A stretch of DNA of 64,000 bases from Nocardia alba NBRC 108234 (GCF_001612665.1 NZ_BDAX01000008.1:1-64000); one strand, 5' to 3'. Shown: positions 1 to 11,544, counted from the first letter of the stretch. Made by a program: numbers and translations. The notes: generated by a model from the sequence alone, not told the origin.

Positions 1-276
1 GGCGGCGGGGCCGGTCAGCGCGGGTTCGCGCGGCGCGGAGCCGTCGGCTCCCGCCATCAGGGTGCTCACATCCCAGAGCACGCGCGAGAGTGGCACATCC
101 AGCGCCTCGCAGATGCTGGCGAGCAGTTCACTGGAGGCTTCCTTGCGGCCGCGCTCCACTTCCGACAGATAGCCGAGGCTCACGCGCGCCGAAGTCGATA
201 CCTCGCGCAGCGTTCGATGCTGGGCGAGACGCGCACGCCGCAGACTGTCCCCGATTGCCTCCCGCAGCAGCGTCAT
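1..276 (-). CDS. clgR: ClgR-type XRE-family transcriptional regulator (3' end outside window)
   Basis: The first 92 residues are visible; the C-terminus lies beyond the window edge. Residues about 7-65 form a helix-turn-helix of the Cro/CI (XRE) type, with the recognition region [20 protein letters not shown] followed by ERGRKEAS, typical of ClgR. In actinobacteria ClgR activates clp protease and other stress genes and often its own gene. The ATG at 276 follows a GGAGG-type ribosome site (about 282-290). It lies 91 bases downstream of cinA and reads the same way as pgsA and cinA, matching the pgsA3-clgR order of mycobacteria. A perfect palindrome lies just upstream at 299-314. The family call is firm; the regulon is inferred from relatives. 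Confidence 0.88.
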   Translation of the reverse strand, partial: MTLLREAIGDSLRRARLAQHRTLREVSTSARVSLGYLSEVERGRKEASSELLASICEALDVPLSRVLWDVSTLMAGADGSAPREPALTGPAA

Positions 277-298
277 CTCGTTCTCCTCCACCTCGTGT

Positions 299-314
299 CA
301 CCGCCGTAGCGGTG
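299..314. promoter_or_regulatory. Perfect inverted repeat upstream of clgR (possible operator)
   Basis: CACCGC-CGTA-GCGGTG is a perfect 6-4-6 palindrome, 23 bases before the clgR start codon. It contains CGC and GCG half-sites like those in described ClgR boxes, but with a 4-base rather than the usual 5-base spacer. Autoregulation by ClgR is plausible but unproven; a chance palindrome in GC-rich DNA is possible. Confidence 0.3.
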
Positions 315-367
315 CTCACCTCTTTCTGGCACAACGTCGAGCATGAACCGGTGGTTCCCGAACCGGG

Positions 368-874
368 CTACTTCACACCGCCCGGCTCCACATTCACACA
401 GCGCAGCAGCTCACGCACCGCGCTGTGCACGGCACCGAGTCTGATCGTCCACCGGTCACCGCGCAGTTTCAACCGGACCACTTCGCTGTGACATGGACCG
501 GCCAACCCGAGGTATACCGTGCCGACGGGATGCCCGTCCTGGGAATCGGGTCCGGCGACCCCGGTCAATCCGAGACCCCAGTCCGCGCCGCACTGCTCGC
601 GAGCCCCCACCGCGAGCTGTTCGGCGGTCGAGGCCGCGACCGGTCCGTCGGTGCGCAGGAGGTCGTCGTCGACGCGGGCCAGCCGGCTCTTGAGGTCGGT
701 GGCGTAGACGATCAACCCGCCCCGCAGCACGGCGCTGGCGCCGGGAACTCCGGCCACCGTGGCCGCGAGCAGACCCGCGGTGAGCGATTCGGCCGTGGCG
801 ACGGTCTGACCCGCCGCGTTCAGGGCCGTGACCAGTTCGGCGACCGGCGCACCGTCGACGAGCGGATCGCTCAC
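368..874 (-). CDS. cinA: CinA C-terminal domain family protein (nicotinamide-nucleotide amidohydrolase-like)
   Basis: This 168-residue protein is the stand-alone CinA C-terminal domain (PncC-like), without the N-terminal MoCF domain of full-length CinA. Landmarks are TVATAESLTAGLLAA near the N-terminus, GGLIVYATDLKSRL, and GLTGVAGPDSQDGHPVGTVYLGL. Characterised relatives deamidate nicotinamide mononucleotide to nicotinate mononucleotide in pyridine nucleotide salvage; here that is by family only. The GTG at 874 overlaps the pgsA stop as GTGA, indicating translational coupling. An in-frame ATG at 901 would add nine residues and overlap pgsA by 31 bases, so the exact start is uncertain. Confidence 0.85.
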   Translation of the reverse strand: MSDPLVDGAPVAELVTALNAAGQTVATAESLTAGLLAATVAGVPGASAVLRGGLIVYATDLKSRLARVDDDLLRTDGPVAASTAEQLAVGAREQCGADWGLGLTGVAGPDSQDGHPVGTVYLGLAGPCHSEVVRLKLRGDRWTIRLGAVHSAVRELLRCVNVEPGGVK

Positions 875-1506
875 GAGCGCGACCGTCCACCCGCCAGCCA
901 TACTCTGGCGGCCTGCCCCACGTAGTCCAGGCCGGTGATCACCGTCAGCGCCACGGCCAGGTACATCAGCCACATGCCTGCGGTGGCGAAGACGCCCGAC
1001 AGCGGCAGCACCAGCAGCGCGATCGCCACCGACTGCACCAGCGTCTTGAGCTTGCCGCCGCGTCCGGCCGGGATCACCCCGCGCCGCACGACCACCAGTC
1101 GCAGCAGCGTGACGCCGATTTCGCGGCCGCAGATGACCAGGGTGATCCACCACGGCAGATCACCGAGCACCGAGAGCCCGATCAGCGCGGCACCGATCAG
1201 CGCCTTGTCCGCGATGGGGTCGGCGAGTTTCCCGAAATCGGTGACCAATCCGTATTTGCGGGCCAGTTGCCCGTCGAAACGGTCGGTGATCGCGGCCAGG
1301 CCGAATACCGCCGCGGCGATGACCCGCCAGCGGGTGTCGTGCCCGCCCTCGGCGAACAGCGCCAGCACGAACAGCGGCACCAGCACGATGCGCGCGATGG
1401 TGAGCACATTGGCGATGTTGAGCAGCGGAACCGGGGGCTCCGCCACCCCGTGCATCGGCGTCACCGCACTCGACCCGCGATCGATCTCCTCGGGTCGCAC
1501 GCTCAT
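871..1506 (-). CDS. pgsA: CDP-diacylglycerol-glycerol-3-phosphate 3-phosphatidyltransferase
   Basis: This 211-residue integral membrane enzyme transfers a phosphatidyl group from CDP-diacylglycerol to glycerol-3-phosphate, the committed step to phosphatidylglycerol and cardiolipin. The CDP-alcohol phosphotransferase signature D-x2-D-G-x2-A-R-x8-G-x3-D-x3-D is complete at residues 75-100 (D75, D78, R83, G92, D96, D100). Several hydrophobic helices follow, including LLRLVVVRRGVIPAGRGGK and SVAIALLVLPLSGVF. The ATG at 1506 has a GAGGACAGGG stretch just upstream. Length fits the family. It is the first gene of a coupled pgsA-cinA-clgR run, as at the mycobacterial pgsA3 locus. Confidence 0.93.
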   Translation of the reverse strand: MSVRPEEIDRGSSAVTPMHGVAEPPVPLLNIANVLTIARIVLVPLFVLALFAEGGHDTRWRVIAAAVFGLAAITDRFDGQLARKYGLVTDFGKLADPIADKALIGAALIGLSVLGDLPWWITLVICGREIGVTLLRLVVVRRGVIPAGRGGKLKTLVQSVAIALLVLPLSGVFATAGMWLMYLAVALTVITGLDYVGQAARVWLAGGRSRS

Positions 1507-1761
1507 GCCCTGTCCTCTTGCCAGGACCGCGCGCCGTCCGTGGCTCCGCGAGTTACCGCCCCCAGGCGCTGACCGTTCATGCGCTGCCCTCTCGGCACTC
1601 ACCGGCACTGCGCCGAAATTCAACGATTTCGCGAACTGTTTGCTCGCATGATCGGCGCCGCGCGATCCGGTCGTCGAACCCGGCGCGATGCGAGCAGCGG
1701 AGCGACAGGATGTGCGGCACATGTTCAGACTATCGGTAACCGGGCCGACTACTGTGCACCC

Positions 1762-2316
1762 ATGACCTCACGGGGACCCTCGAGCAGTCCGACCAGCGAC
1801 GCGCGTACCGCCGCGCCTGTCACCGGTGTGGTCGTACGACGAGCGCGAACCTCCGATGTCCCCGAGATCAAGCGCCTGGTCGACGAGTACGCCGGCCGCA
1901 TCCTGCTGGAGAAGAACCTGGTCACGCTGTACGAATCGGTGCAGGAGTTCTGGGTGGCCGAGCTCGACGGACAGGTCGTCGGCTGCGGCGCGTTGCACGT
2001 GCTGTGGGCCGATCTGGGCGAGGTACGCACGGTGGCGGTGGATCCTGTCGTGAAGGGTCGCGGAGTCGGCGGCGCGGTGGTGGAGCACCTGGTGGCCGTC
2101 GCCCGCGAACTGCAGTTGCAGCGGGTGTTCGTGCTCACTTTCGAGGTGGACTTCTTCGGCAGGCACGGCTTCGTCGAGATCGACGGCACGCCCGTCACGG
2201 CCGAGGTGTACGCGGAGATGTGCCGCTCCTACGACACCGGTGTCGCCGAATTCCTCGACCTCAGCTTCGTCAAGCCGAACACCCTCGGCAATACCCGCAT
2301 GCTGCTGACCCTGTAA
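1762..2316 (+). CDS. argA: Amino-acid N-acetyltransferase, ArgA-like GNAT
   Basis: This 184-residue GNAT protein is likely the short actinobacterial ArgA (Rv2747-like), which acetylates the alpha-amino group of glutamate or glutamine using acetyl-CoA to start arginine synthesis. The acetyl-CoA loop is seen in VRTVAVDPVVKGRGVGGAVVEHL (R-G-V-G-G) around residues 92-115. The N-terminal VVVRRARTSDVPEIKRLVDEYA and the FFGRHGFVEID strand are typical. The ATG at 1762 has no ribosome site, but TACTGT at 1750-1755 lies six bases upstream, so the transcript is probably leaderless. Position beside pgsA, divergent from it, supports the call. Substrate choice (Glu or Gln) cannot be read from sequence. Confidence 0.82.
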   Translation: MTSRGPSSSPTSDARTAAPVTGVVVRRARTSDVPEIKRLVDEYAGRILLEKNLVTLYESVQEFWVAELDGQVVGCGALHVLWADLGEVRTVAVDPVVKGRGVGGAVVEHLVAVARELQLQRVFVLTFEVDFFGRHGFVEIDGTPVTAEVYAEMCRSYDTGVAEFLDLSFVKPNTLGNTRMLLTL

Positions 2317-2345
2317 GAGAATCCCTCGCGAGAAAGAAATCGACT

Positions 2346-2630
2346 GTGCCGATCTTCGCTGTCCACTACACCTACTCCGACTCGACGGCGGCCGACCGCG
2401 CGACCCACCGACCCGAGCATCGGGGCTGGTTGAACGCTCTCGTCGACGCGGGCACGCTACTCAGCAGCGGGCCCTACCCCGACGGTACGGGCGCGCTGCT
2501 GCTGTTCCGCGCCGAGGACGCGCCCACGCTGACCGAACTGCTGACCGATGATCCGTTCGCGAAGCTCGACCTGATCGACGCCGTCCGGGTGGTCGAGTGG
2601 CTGCCGGTGATGGGCGCCTTCGCCGAGTAG
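2346..2630 (+). CDS. YciI family protein
   Basis: This small 94-residue protein has the YciI fold signature: an N-terminal FAVHYTYSD strand, a central RPEHRGWLNALVDAGTLLSSGPYPDG containing the conserved His and Gly-Pro, and DDPFAKLDLIDAVRVVEWLPV at the end. YciI proteins are dimeric ferredoxin-like folds; a few have hydrolase or dehydrochlorinase activity, but most have unknown roles. The GTG at 2346 is preceded by a purine-rich GAGAAAG stretch and lies 29 bases after the acetyltransferase stop, so the two genes probably form one operon. It ends in a strong bidirectional hairpin shared with terC. Confidence 0.85.
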   Translation: MPIFAVHYTYSDSTAADRATHRPEHRGWLNALVDAGTLLSSGPYPDGTGALLLFRAEDAPTLTELLTDDPFAKLDLIDAVRVVEWLPVMGAFAE

Positions 2631-2644
2631 CCGACGTCGGGACA

Positions 2645-2683
2645 CAGCGCTGCCCGCGACCGCGAGGGTCGCGGGCAGCGCTG
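2645..2683. terminator. Bidirectional hairpin terminator between yciI-like gene and terC
   Basis: A perfect 17-bp stem (2645-2661 with 2667-2683) and a 5-base loop lie between two convergent stop codons. The stem is extremely GC-rich. There is no long U tract, which is common in actinobacteria. Position and perfection support a two-way terminator. Confidence 0.85.
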
Positions 2684-2686
2684 TTG

Positions 2687-3664
2687 TCAGGCGTTGGTGC
2701 GGCGGGTGCGCAGCAAGCTCGCCACCGTCGCGATGACCAGAATGCCGATGATCACGCTCAGCGAGACCACCGTGGAGATCTCCGGGACGCTCACGTGCTC
2801 ACCGCCGTTGATGAACGACAGCGTGTTCTCGTGCAGTGCGTGCAGCACCAGCTTCACGCCGATGAACGCCAGGATCGCGGCCAGACCGTAGGACAGGTAC
2901 ACCAGTCGGTCGAGCAGCCCACCGATGAGGAAGTACAGCTGTCGCAGGCCCATCAGCGCGAAGGCATTGGCGGTGAACACCAGATACGGCTCCTCGGTGA
3001 GACCGTAGATCGCCGGAATCGAGTCCAGCGCGAACAGCAGGTCGGCGAAACCGATGGCCAGCAGGGCCAGTAGCAGCGGCGTCACCACCCGTTTACCGTC
3101 GATCCTGGTGATCAGCTTGTCGCCGTCGTACTCGTCGGTGGTTGGCAGGATCCGTTTGGCCAGCTTGACGATGTAGCTGTCGCGTTTCTGTTCGTGTTCG
3201 ACCTCGTGCCCGCTCTCGCGCAGCAGGTTGACCGCGGTGTAGATCAGGAACGCGCCGAAGAGGTAGAACACCCAGCTGTAGGCGCTGATCGCGGCCGCGC
3301 CGACCGCGATGAACACACCGCGCATCGCCAACGCCAGCACGATGCCGATCAGCAGCACCTTCTGCTGATAGATCCGCGGCACGGCGAAGGTGCTCATGAT
3401 GATGAGGAAGATGAACAGGTTGTCGACCGAGAGCGCTTTCTCGGTGACGAAGCCCGCGTAGTACTCCCCCGAGAAAGTGCCGCCCCATTTCCAGGCGACG
3501 AACAGGCCGAACAGCAGCGCCAAGGTGATGTAAACGGCCGACCAGATGCCCGATTCCTTGAAGGTCGGCTCGTGCGGGGTGCGCACGTGGGCGTAGAAGT
3601 CGAAGACGAACAGGCCGAGGATCACCAGTCCGGTGATCACCCACTCGAGCGTGGTCACCTGCAT
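2687..3664 (-). CDS. terC: TerC family integral membrane protein
   Basis: This 325-residue polytopic membrane protein belongs to the TerC/Alx family, whose members are linked to tellurite resistance and, in better studied cases, to manganese export. About eight hydrophobic segments are visible, beginning WVITGLVILGLFVFDFYAHV. The family hallmarks EKALSVDNLFIF and FADLLFALDSIPAI carry the conserved acidic residues in membrane helices. The cytoplasmic loop around residues 150-190 is rich in His, Glu and Lys. It is convergent with the yciI-like gene and transcribed alone. Ion specificity is inferred from the family only; no ykoY-type riboswitch was recognised upstream. Confidence 0.9.
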   Translation of the reverse strand: MQVTTLEWVITGLVILGLFVFDFYAHVRTPHEPTFKESGIWSAVYITLALLFGLFVAWKWGGTFSGEYYAGFVTEKALSVDNLFIFLIIMSTFAVPRIYQQKVLLIGIVLALAMRGVFIAVGAAAISAYSWVFYLFGAFLIYTAVNLLRESGHEVEHEQKRDSYIVKLAKRILPTTDEYDGDKLITRIDGKRVVTPLLLALLAIGFADLLFALDSIPAIYGLTEEPYLVFTANAFALMGLRQLYFLIGGLLDRLVYLSYGLAAILAFIGVKLVLHALHENTLSFINGGEHVSVPEISTVVSLSVIIGILVIATVASLLRTRRTNA

Positions 3665-3870
3665 GTGGTGGTCCGATCGATGAAGTTCATGACGCCATCA
3701 TGCCCGAATTGTCCGTTTCAGTCGGCTTTGCGGAACGATTGCCCGCCATGATTTCACACACATCCACGGTAGCGGCCACCGCCGCGCGTACGAAAAAGCT
3801 CTTTCGCCGGTTCTCGACCGGCTGCTACCGTCGCCGCATGCCCCGACCACAGCCCCGAGAGGAGCGAGCC

Positions 3871-3978
3871 GTGTACGAAGCCACCGCGCAGATTCAGCGC
3901 CCCACCGCGATGCACCGGCTCCGCCCCGGTGCTGTGATGTCGGGTACCCGCCTCGCGCGCGCCCGCTTCACCGTCTGA
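3871..3978 (+). CDS. Possible 35-residue small protein in the terC-ftsK gap
   Basis: The region 3665-4088 has no other gene. Within it a GTG at 3871 follows a GAGAGGAG ribosome site and opens a 35-codon frame that is basic, poor in hydrophobic residues and ends at 3978. An in-frame ATG at 3838 would lengthen it by 11 residues. I recognise no family. The good ribosome site and position after an AT-richer stretch (3700-3790) are the only support; it may be a non-functional frame or a leader. Confidence 0.25.
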   Translation: MYEATAQIQRPTAMHRLRPGAVMSGTRLARARFTV

Positions 3979-4088
3979 CCGGCGACTCGGCCCGACTCAG
4001 GGCCGTTCCCCGACCATGAGCCGCGCCAGGTCCCTCCTCGTTCGTCGCCGCCTGCTTCCGGCACGGTCAGAGCAAACCGGGAACGGTC

Positions 4089-6635
4089 TCAGTCGTCCTG
4101 CGACGCACCGGGATCACCGCCACGGATCGACCACAGCAAACCGTCCAGCTCGTCGGGCTTGATGAGCACGTCGCGCGCCTTGGAACCCTCGCTGGGTCCC
4201 ACCACGCCGCGCGTCTCCATCAAGTCCATCAACCGTCCCGCCTTGGCGAAACCGACGCGCAGCTTGCGCTGCAGCATCGAGGTCGACCCGAACTGAGAGG
4301 TGACCACCAGCTCCACCGCCTGCAGCAGCACGTCCATGTCGTCGCCGATGTCGGGGTCGACGTCCTTGACCTCGCCGGCCTTGGCCGCGGTGACGCCCTC
4401 CTGGTATTCGGGTTCGGCCTGGGTCTTGCTGAACTCGACGACGGCATGGATCTCCTCGTCGGAGATGAACGCGCCCTGCAAACGGGTCGGCTTGCCCTGC
4501 CCCATCGGCAGGAACAGGCCGTCGCCCATGCCGATCAGCTTCTCCGCGCCCGGCTGGTCCAGGATGACGCGCGAGTCGGTGAGCGAGGAGGTGGCGAAGG
4601 CCAGCCGCGAGGGCACGTTGGTCTTGATCAGACCGGTCACCACGTCCACCGACGGTCGCTGGGTGGCCAGCACCAGATGGATACCGGCGGCGCGGGCCTT
4701 CTGCGTGATCCGCACGATCGCGTCCTCGACGTCACGCGGCGCGGTCATCATCAGGTCGGCGAGCTCGTCGACGATCGCCAGGATGTAGGGGTAGGGCCGG
4801 TAGACGCGTTCACTGCCCAGCGGAGCGGTGATCTTGCCCGACCGCACATTCTTGTTGAAGTCGTCGATGTGGCGGACCTTGTTGGCCTGCATGTCCTGGT
4901 AGCGCTGTTCCATCTCCTCGACCAGCCAGGCCAGCGCGGCGGCGGCCTTCTTGGGCTGGGTGATGATGGGGGTGATCAGGTGCGGGATGCCCTCGTACGG
5001 CGTGAGCTCCACCATCTTCGGGTCGATCAGGATCATCCTGACCTCCTCGGGGGTGGCCCGGTGCAGCAGCGAGATCAGCATCGAGTTCACGAAACTCGAC
5101 TTACCCGAGCCGGTGGAACCGGCCACCAGCAGGTGCGGCATCTTGGCCAGGTTCGCCGAGACGAACTCGCCCTCGATGTTCTTGCCGAGACCGATCACCA
5201 GCGGATGGTGATCGTTGCGGGTGTGCGGCGACTTGAGGACGTCGGCCAGGCGCACCAATTCGCGGTCGGCATTGGGCACTTCGATGCCGACCGCCGATTT
5301 CCCGGGGATGGGCGCGAGCAGGCGCACGTTCTCGGTGGCGACGGCGTAGGCGAGGTTGCGGGCCAGCGCGGTGATCTTCTCGACCTTGACGCCGGGCCCG
5401 AGCTCCACCTCGTAGCGGGTGACGGTGGGGCCGCGCACGAAGCCGGTGACCGCGGCGTCGATCTTGAACTGCACCAGCACCTCGGTGATCGCCTCGATCA
5501 TCGATTCGTTGGCCGCCGAACGCTTCTTGGGCGGATCACCGTCGAGCAGCAGGGTCAGCGGGGGCAGCGTGTAGTCCCCGTCGACGACACGATCGGTGAC
5601 GAACTCCGGTTCCGGTGGCGGCGGCGGGGTCTGATCGACCGGCTTGACCACCGGCCGCTTGCGCGCCGGTTTCGGTGCGGGCGCGGGCGGTTCGTCGATC
5701 GGCTTGGCATCGCGCAGTGGTGGTTCGCCCAGCGATTCGGTGACCGCGTCGGAACCGCCGAACTCGTCGGCCGGGTAGTTGTCGTCGGGGTTGCGGCCAC
5801 GGCGACGGGGTCGGTCGCGGTGCACCGGGAATCCGTCGGCGTCGTAGTTGGCCGGGTCGTAGGGGTCGCCGTCGTCGGCGTAGTCACCGAGGCCGAAGTA
5901 GTCGCGCAGCTTGGCAGGCACCTCACGCACGGTGGTGCCGGTGAGCAGCAGGACGCCGAACATGATGGCCAGCAGCAGGATCGGCAGCGCGAGCCAGGGC
6001 GTGAGGCCCTGACCCAGCGGTCCACCGATCGCGTAGCCGAGCGCACCGGCCGCCGTGGCGCGCCCGTCCGCGTCGGTGGGGGAACCGGCCGCCAGATGCC
6101 ACACGCCGAGGGCGGGCAGCACCACGAGCAGCCCACCGAGGACCAGTCGCGGCCGGATCTCCGGCTGCGGTTCGGTGCGCATCAGCACCACCGCGAGCGC
6201 GACCAGCAGAATCGGCGCGAGCGCGGCCGCGGAACCGGCGATCGCCCGCACGATGTCTTCGAGGAAGCGGCCGACCGGCCCGCCCGCCGACAACCACATC
6301 GCGGCGGCGATGATCGCGCTCAACGCGATGAGCGCCAAGCCGATGCCGTCGCGTCGATGCCCGTGGTCGAGTTCCCCCGCCCGGCTCAGCGTGCGGGTGG
6401 TGGCGCCGACTCCGCGCGCGAGCATGGTCCAGCCGCTGCCGATGCCACGGCTGATCACCGCCAGCGGCGCGGTGGTGGACGCGCGTTTGACCGGCCCGCG
6501 CACGGGCGTGGTGCGGCCACGCGGAGCCGCGGTCGCTCGCGGGGTCGCCGCACGAGACCGCGCCGCCGGCGTCCGCCCCCTGGTCGATCCCGCCCGCGCA
6601 CGAGAGGTCGTGGTGCTGCGGGACTTACCTGCCAT
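4089..6635 (-). CDS. ftsK: DNA translocase FtsK/SpoIIIE
   Basis: This 848-residue hexameric ATPase pumps chromosomal DNA through the closing septum and helps dimer resolution. The N-terminus (about 1-75) is basic and low in complexity. Four membrane segments follow (about residues 105-240), then a Pro/Asp/Glu-rich linker, then the RecA-like motor. Walker A is AGSTGSGKSS near residue 500 and Walker B is ILAIVDELADLMM. The C-terminal gamma winged helix, QFGSTSMLQRKLRVGFAKAGRLMDLME, recognises oriented KOPS/FRS sequences. The start at 6635 is chosen over an ATG two codons upstream (6641); neither has a clear ribosome site. The upstream 290 bases are the divergent control region shared with the next gene. 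Confidence 0.93.
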   Translation of the reverse strand: MAGKSRSTTTSRARAGSTRGRTPAARSRAATPRATAAPRGRTTPVRGPVKRASTTAPLAVISRGIGSGWTMLARGVGATTRTLSRAGELDHGHRRDGIGLALIALSAIIAAAMWLSAGGPVGRFLEDIVRAIAGSAAALAPILLVALAVVLMRTEPQPEIRPRLVLGGLLVVLPALGVWHLAAGSPTDADGRATAAGALGYAIGGPLGQGLTPWLALPILLLAIMFGVLLLTGTTVREVPAKLRDYFGLGDYADDGDPYDPANYDADGFPVHRDRPRRRGRNPDDNYPADEFGGSDAVTESLGEPPLRDAKPIDEPPAPAPKPARKRPVVKPVDQTPPPPPEPEFVTDRVVDGDYTLPPLTLLLDGDPPKKRSAANESMIEAITEVLVQFKIDAAVTGFVRGPTVTRYEVELGPGVKVEKITALARNLAYAVATENVRLLAPIPGKSAVGIEVPNADRELVRLADVLKSPHTRNDHHPLVIGLGKNIEGEFVSANLAKMPHLLVAGSTGSGKSSFVNSMLISLLHRATPEEVRMILIDPKMVELTPYEGIPHLITPIITQPKKAAAALAWLVEEMEQRYQDMQANKVRHIDDFNKNVRSGKITAPLGSERVYRPYPYILAIVDELADLMMTAPRDVEDAIVRITQKARAAGIHLVLATQRPSVDVVTGLIKTNVPSRLAFATSSLTDSRVILDQPGAEKLIGMGDGLFLPMGQGKPTRLQGAFISDEEIHAVVEFSKTQAEPEYQEGVTAAKAGEVKDVDPDIGDDMDVLLQAVELVVTSQFGSTSMLQRKLRVGFAKAGRLMDLMETRGVVGPSEGSKARDVLIKPDELDGLLWSIRGGDPGASQDD

Positions 6636-6924
6636 GACCATCAGGCTAGTCGCTCGAACACCTCCGAGACCATCCGCAACACTGGTCCCACCGCGCTCGC
6701 CGCGATGATCCAGGGTGGATGCGCAGGTCGCAGCGCCCCGGTCAGCGCGGGGAAATCTCGCCGAGAACCGCGTTTCGCGGGTTCGAACTTGCGGAATCCT
6801 TGTCGATCGCCACTGATTCGGGCGCTGACGGGCCCGGATGGCTGGCGCGGGCGCGGTCACCCTCGGTACGTTGACGACGCTCTATCGGGTCGTCGACCCG
6901 TGCATTATGAAGGGGACTCTACAA

Positions 6925-7317
6925 GTGAAGAGAATGCTCACCAGCGCGGCCGTGCTGGGCGCTACCGCAGCCGCAGTGTTCGCGGGGCACATCGCACCGG
7001 CCCAGGCGCAGTCGGGCAACTACGGCGCCATCGCGGTGTCGGTCAAACCGGGGGTTTACGGATACGCCACCGACTACGGCAGCTACGCCGATGCCGAGGC
7101 CGGTGCCATGGCGGCCTGCCGGCGTGGCGGCGGCGGTGGCGGATGCGATGTGAAGGTGTCCTACCGCAACGGGTGTGGTGCCATCGCGATCTCGCGCGGG
7201 TGGTGGAGCTACGGCTCCGCGTCGACGATCGGCGGCGCGAAACGCGAAGCGCTGAACAACAATCCGGGCAACGCCTACATCAAGCACTGGAACTGCACCA
7301 GCGGCTACCAGCTCTAG
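6925..7317 (+). CDS. Secreted DUF4189 domain protein
   Basis: This exported protein is 130 residues long. A signal peptide (VKRMLTSAAVLGATAAAVF, then AGHIAPAQA) is followed by a mature domain with the DUF4189 pattern: NYGAIAVSV, a tyrosine- and glycine-rich stretch, AACRRGGGGGGCDVKVSYRN, GCGAIAIS, and a final HWNC. The paired cysteines probably form disulphides outside the cell. Function of the family is unknown. The GTG at 6925 has AAGGGGA eight bases upstream; the in-frame ATG at 6907 lies before that site and is less likely. It heads a plus-strand pair with the lipoprotein gene, divergent from ftsK. Confidence 0.82.
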   Translation: MKRMLTSAAVLGATAAAVFAGHIAPAQAQSGNYGAIAVSVKPGVYGYATDYGSYADAEAGAMAACRRGGGGGGCDVKVSYRNGCGAIAISRGWWSYGSASTIGGAKREALNNNPGNAYIKHWNCTSGYQL

Positions 7318-7352
7318 CCCGACCCGTTTCGACCATGATCATGGGAGTTGTA

Positions 7353-7907
7353 GTGAACAACCGTTCGATGAAAACCGCTGCCGCACTCGTCGCGATCGTC
7401 GCGGCGCTCGGCCTCAGCGCGTGCAGTTCCGACACCGACTCGACCAGCAAGAGCGCGGAAACCACCACCAGCAAGGGCGGCGCCTTCGAAACAGGCGATG
7501 CGAAGTCGGGCAAGGAAGAGGGCGGCGAGCCCGCGGCGACCACGGTGCCCAACCTGCCCAAGCCGACCGCTGCCGAGCTGAACGCCCGGTTGACCAAGGC
7601 GCTCACAGGTCAGCTCACCGGTGACGAGAAGAAGACCTATATCGAGGATGCCGATCAGGATCCGATGCTGGTCGACAAATTCGTCGAGGCGGCCAAGAAG
7701 AACAACGTCAAGGTCGCCATCACCACGGTCGGTGACCCCGCCGACGGCAAGCTCAAGGCGAACGCCGATGTCACGATCGACGGCACCGCGGTCAAGGACG
7801 CCTTCGTCGACTTCGTCGCCGAGGACGATTCCTGGAAGGTATCGCACGTGTTCGCGTGCAACATCGTGAAGTCGGCGAAGCTCGACTCCGCGGCCTGTCA
7901 AGCCTGA
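7353..7907 (+). CDS. Lipoprotein with MTB12-like low-molecular-weight antigen domain
   Basis: This 184-residue lipoprotein has an N-terminal hydrophobic segment ending in the lipobox LSAC (LVAIVAALGLSACSS), then a Ser/Thr/Lys/Glu-rich linker to about residue 70. The C-terminal domain (PTAAELNARLTKALTGQLTG to the end) resembles the secreted low-molecular-weight antigen MTB12 family of mycobacteria, an NTF2-like fold of unknown function. Two cysteines near the end (FACNIV and AACQA) may pair. The GTG at 7353 follows GGGAG with a 5-base spacer. It lies 35 bases after the DUF4189 gene, so co-transcription is likely. The family match is by remembered pattern and is tentative. Confidence 0.75.
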   Translation: MNNRSMKTAAALVAIVAALGLSACSSDTDSTSKSAETTTSKGGAFETGDAKSGKEEGGEPAATTVPNLPKPTAAELNARLTKALTGQLTGDEKKTYIEDADQDPMLVDKFVEAAKKNNVKVAITTVGDPADGKLKANADVTIDGTAVKDAFVDFVAEDDSWKVSHVFACNIVKSAKLDSAACQA

Positions 7908-7939
7908 GTCCCGGCCGAATACCGGTCCCGGAAACGGGA

Positions 7940-7972
7940 AAACCGCTGGGCGACAAGGTCGCCCAGCGGTTT
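7940..7972. terminator. Bidirectional hairpin terminator between lipoprotein gene and RNase J
   Basis: A perfect 15-bp stem (7940-7954 with 7958-7972) with a 3-base loop lies between convergent stop codons. A-rich bases precede the stem and TTTCG follows, so it has a short U-run reading plus and a weak one reading minus. Confidence 0.85.
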
Positions 7973-7988
7973 CGCGTCGATCTGTCGA

Positions 7989-11083
<3,095 letters not shown>

Positions 11084-11084
<1 letters not shown>

Positions 11085-11530
11085 TGGATCTGAACGCTCA
11101 TACCGCGCGGTTGCGCGAGGAACTGATCGCCGCCGCCGCGCTCGGCGACGAGAAAACGCAGGCCACCGCCGCCGCCCTCGCCGCCGCGGTGGAGAGTTCG
11201 AGCCGCCTGGTGCTGCTGTCGGCGCTGTCGGAACTGGCCGCCGAGATCAGTACCGAGCTCGGTGACCGCACCGTGCACGTCCGGCTGGAGGGCACCGACG
11301 CGAAGGCCGACGTGCGCAAGAACACGCCCTCGGGCGCGGAGGAACCCCCGACTTTCGAGGAAATGACCGGTGACATCAGCCGGGTAACCCTGCGCTTGGT
11401 CGAACAGCTCAAGTCGCGCGCGGAGGAGGCGGCCCAGCAGAACGGGCAGTCACTCAACTCCTGGCTCTCCGGTGCCGTCAGCGGCGCGCTGAAGGATCAG
11501 ATGCGCGGATACGGCGGCAAGGGCTGGTAG
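11084..11530 (+). CDS. Ribbon-helix-helix (HicB/Arc-like) C-terminal domain protein
   Basis: This 148-residue protein has two parts. Residues 1-65 are helical and Ala/Leu/Glu-rich, with a coiled-coil-like region. The C-terminal segment, ISRVTLRLVEQLKSRAEEAAQQ followed by NGQSLNSWLSGAVSGALKDQ, has the strand-helix-helix pattern of Arc/HicB-type DNA-binding domains, with SLNSWL at the usual turn. No partner toxin gene adjoins it: dapA is divergent and the next gene is convergent. No ribosome site precedes the ATG, which overlaps the third operator box, so leaderless translation and self-repression are likely. Cellular role unknown; similar orphan proteins occur next to dapA in related genera. 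Confidence 0.7.
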
Positions 11531-11544
11531 GCGCCGCCCGACGA

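Noticed and set aside
4446..7352. Plus-strand frame opposite ftsK that runs into the lipoprotein gene
   Set aside because: The part before 7353 is antisense to ftsK and out of character; the real lipoprotein begins at its own ribosome site with a signal peptide.
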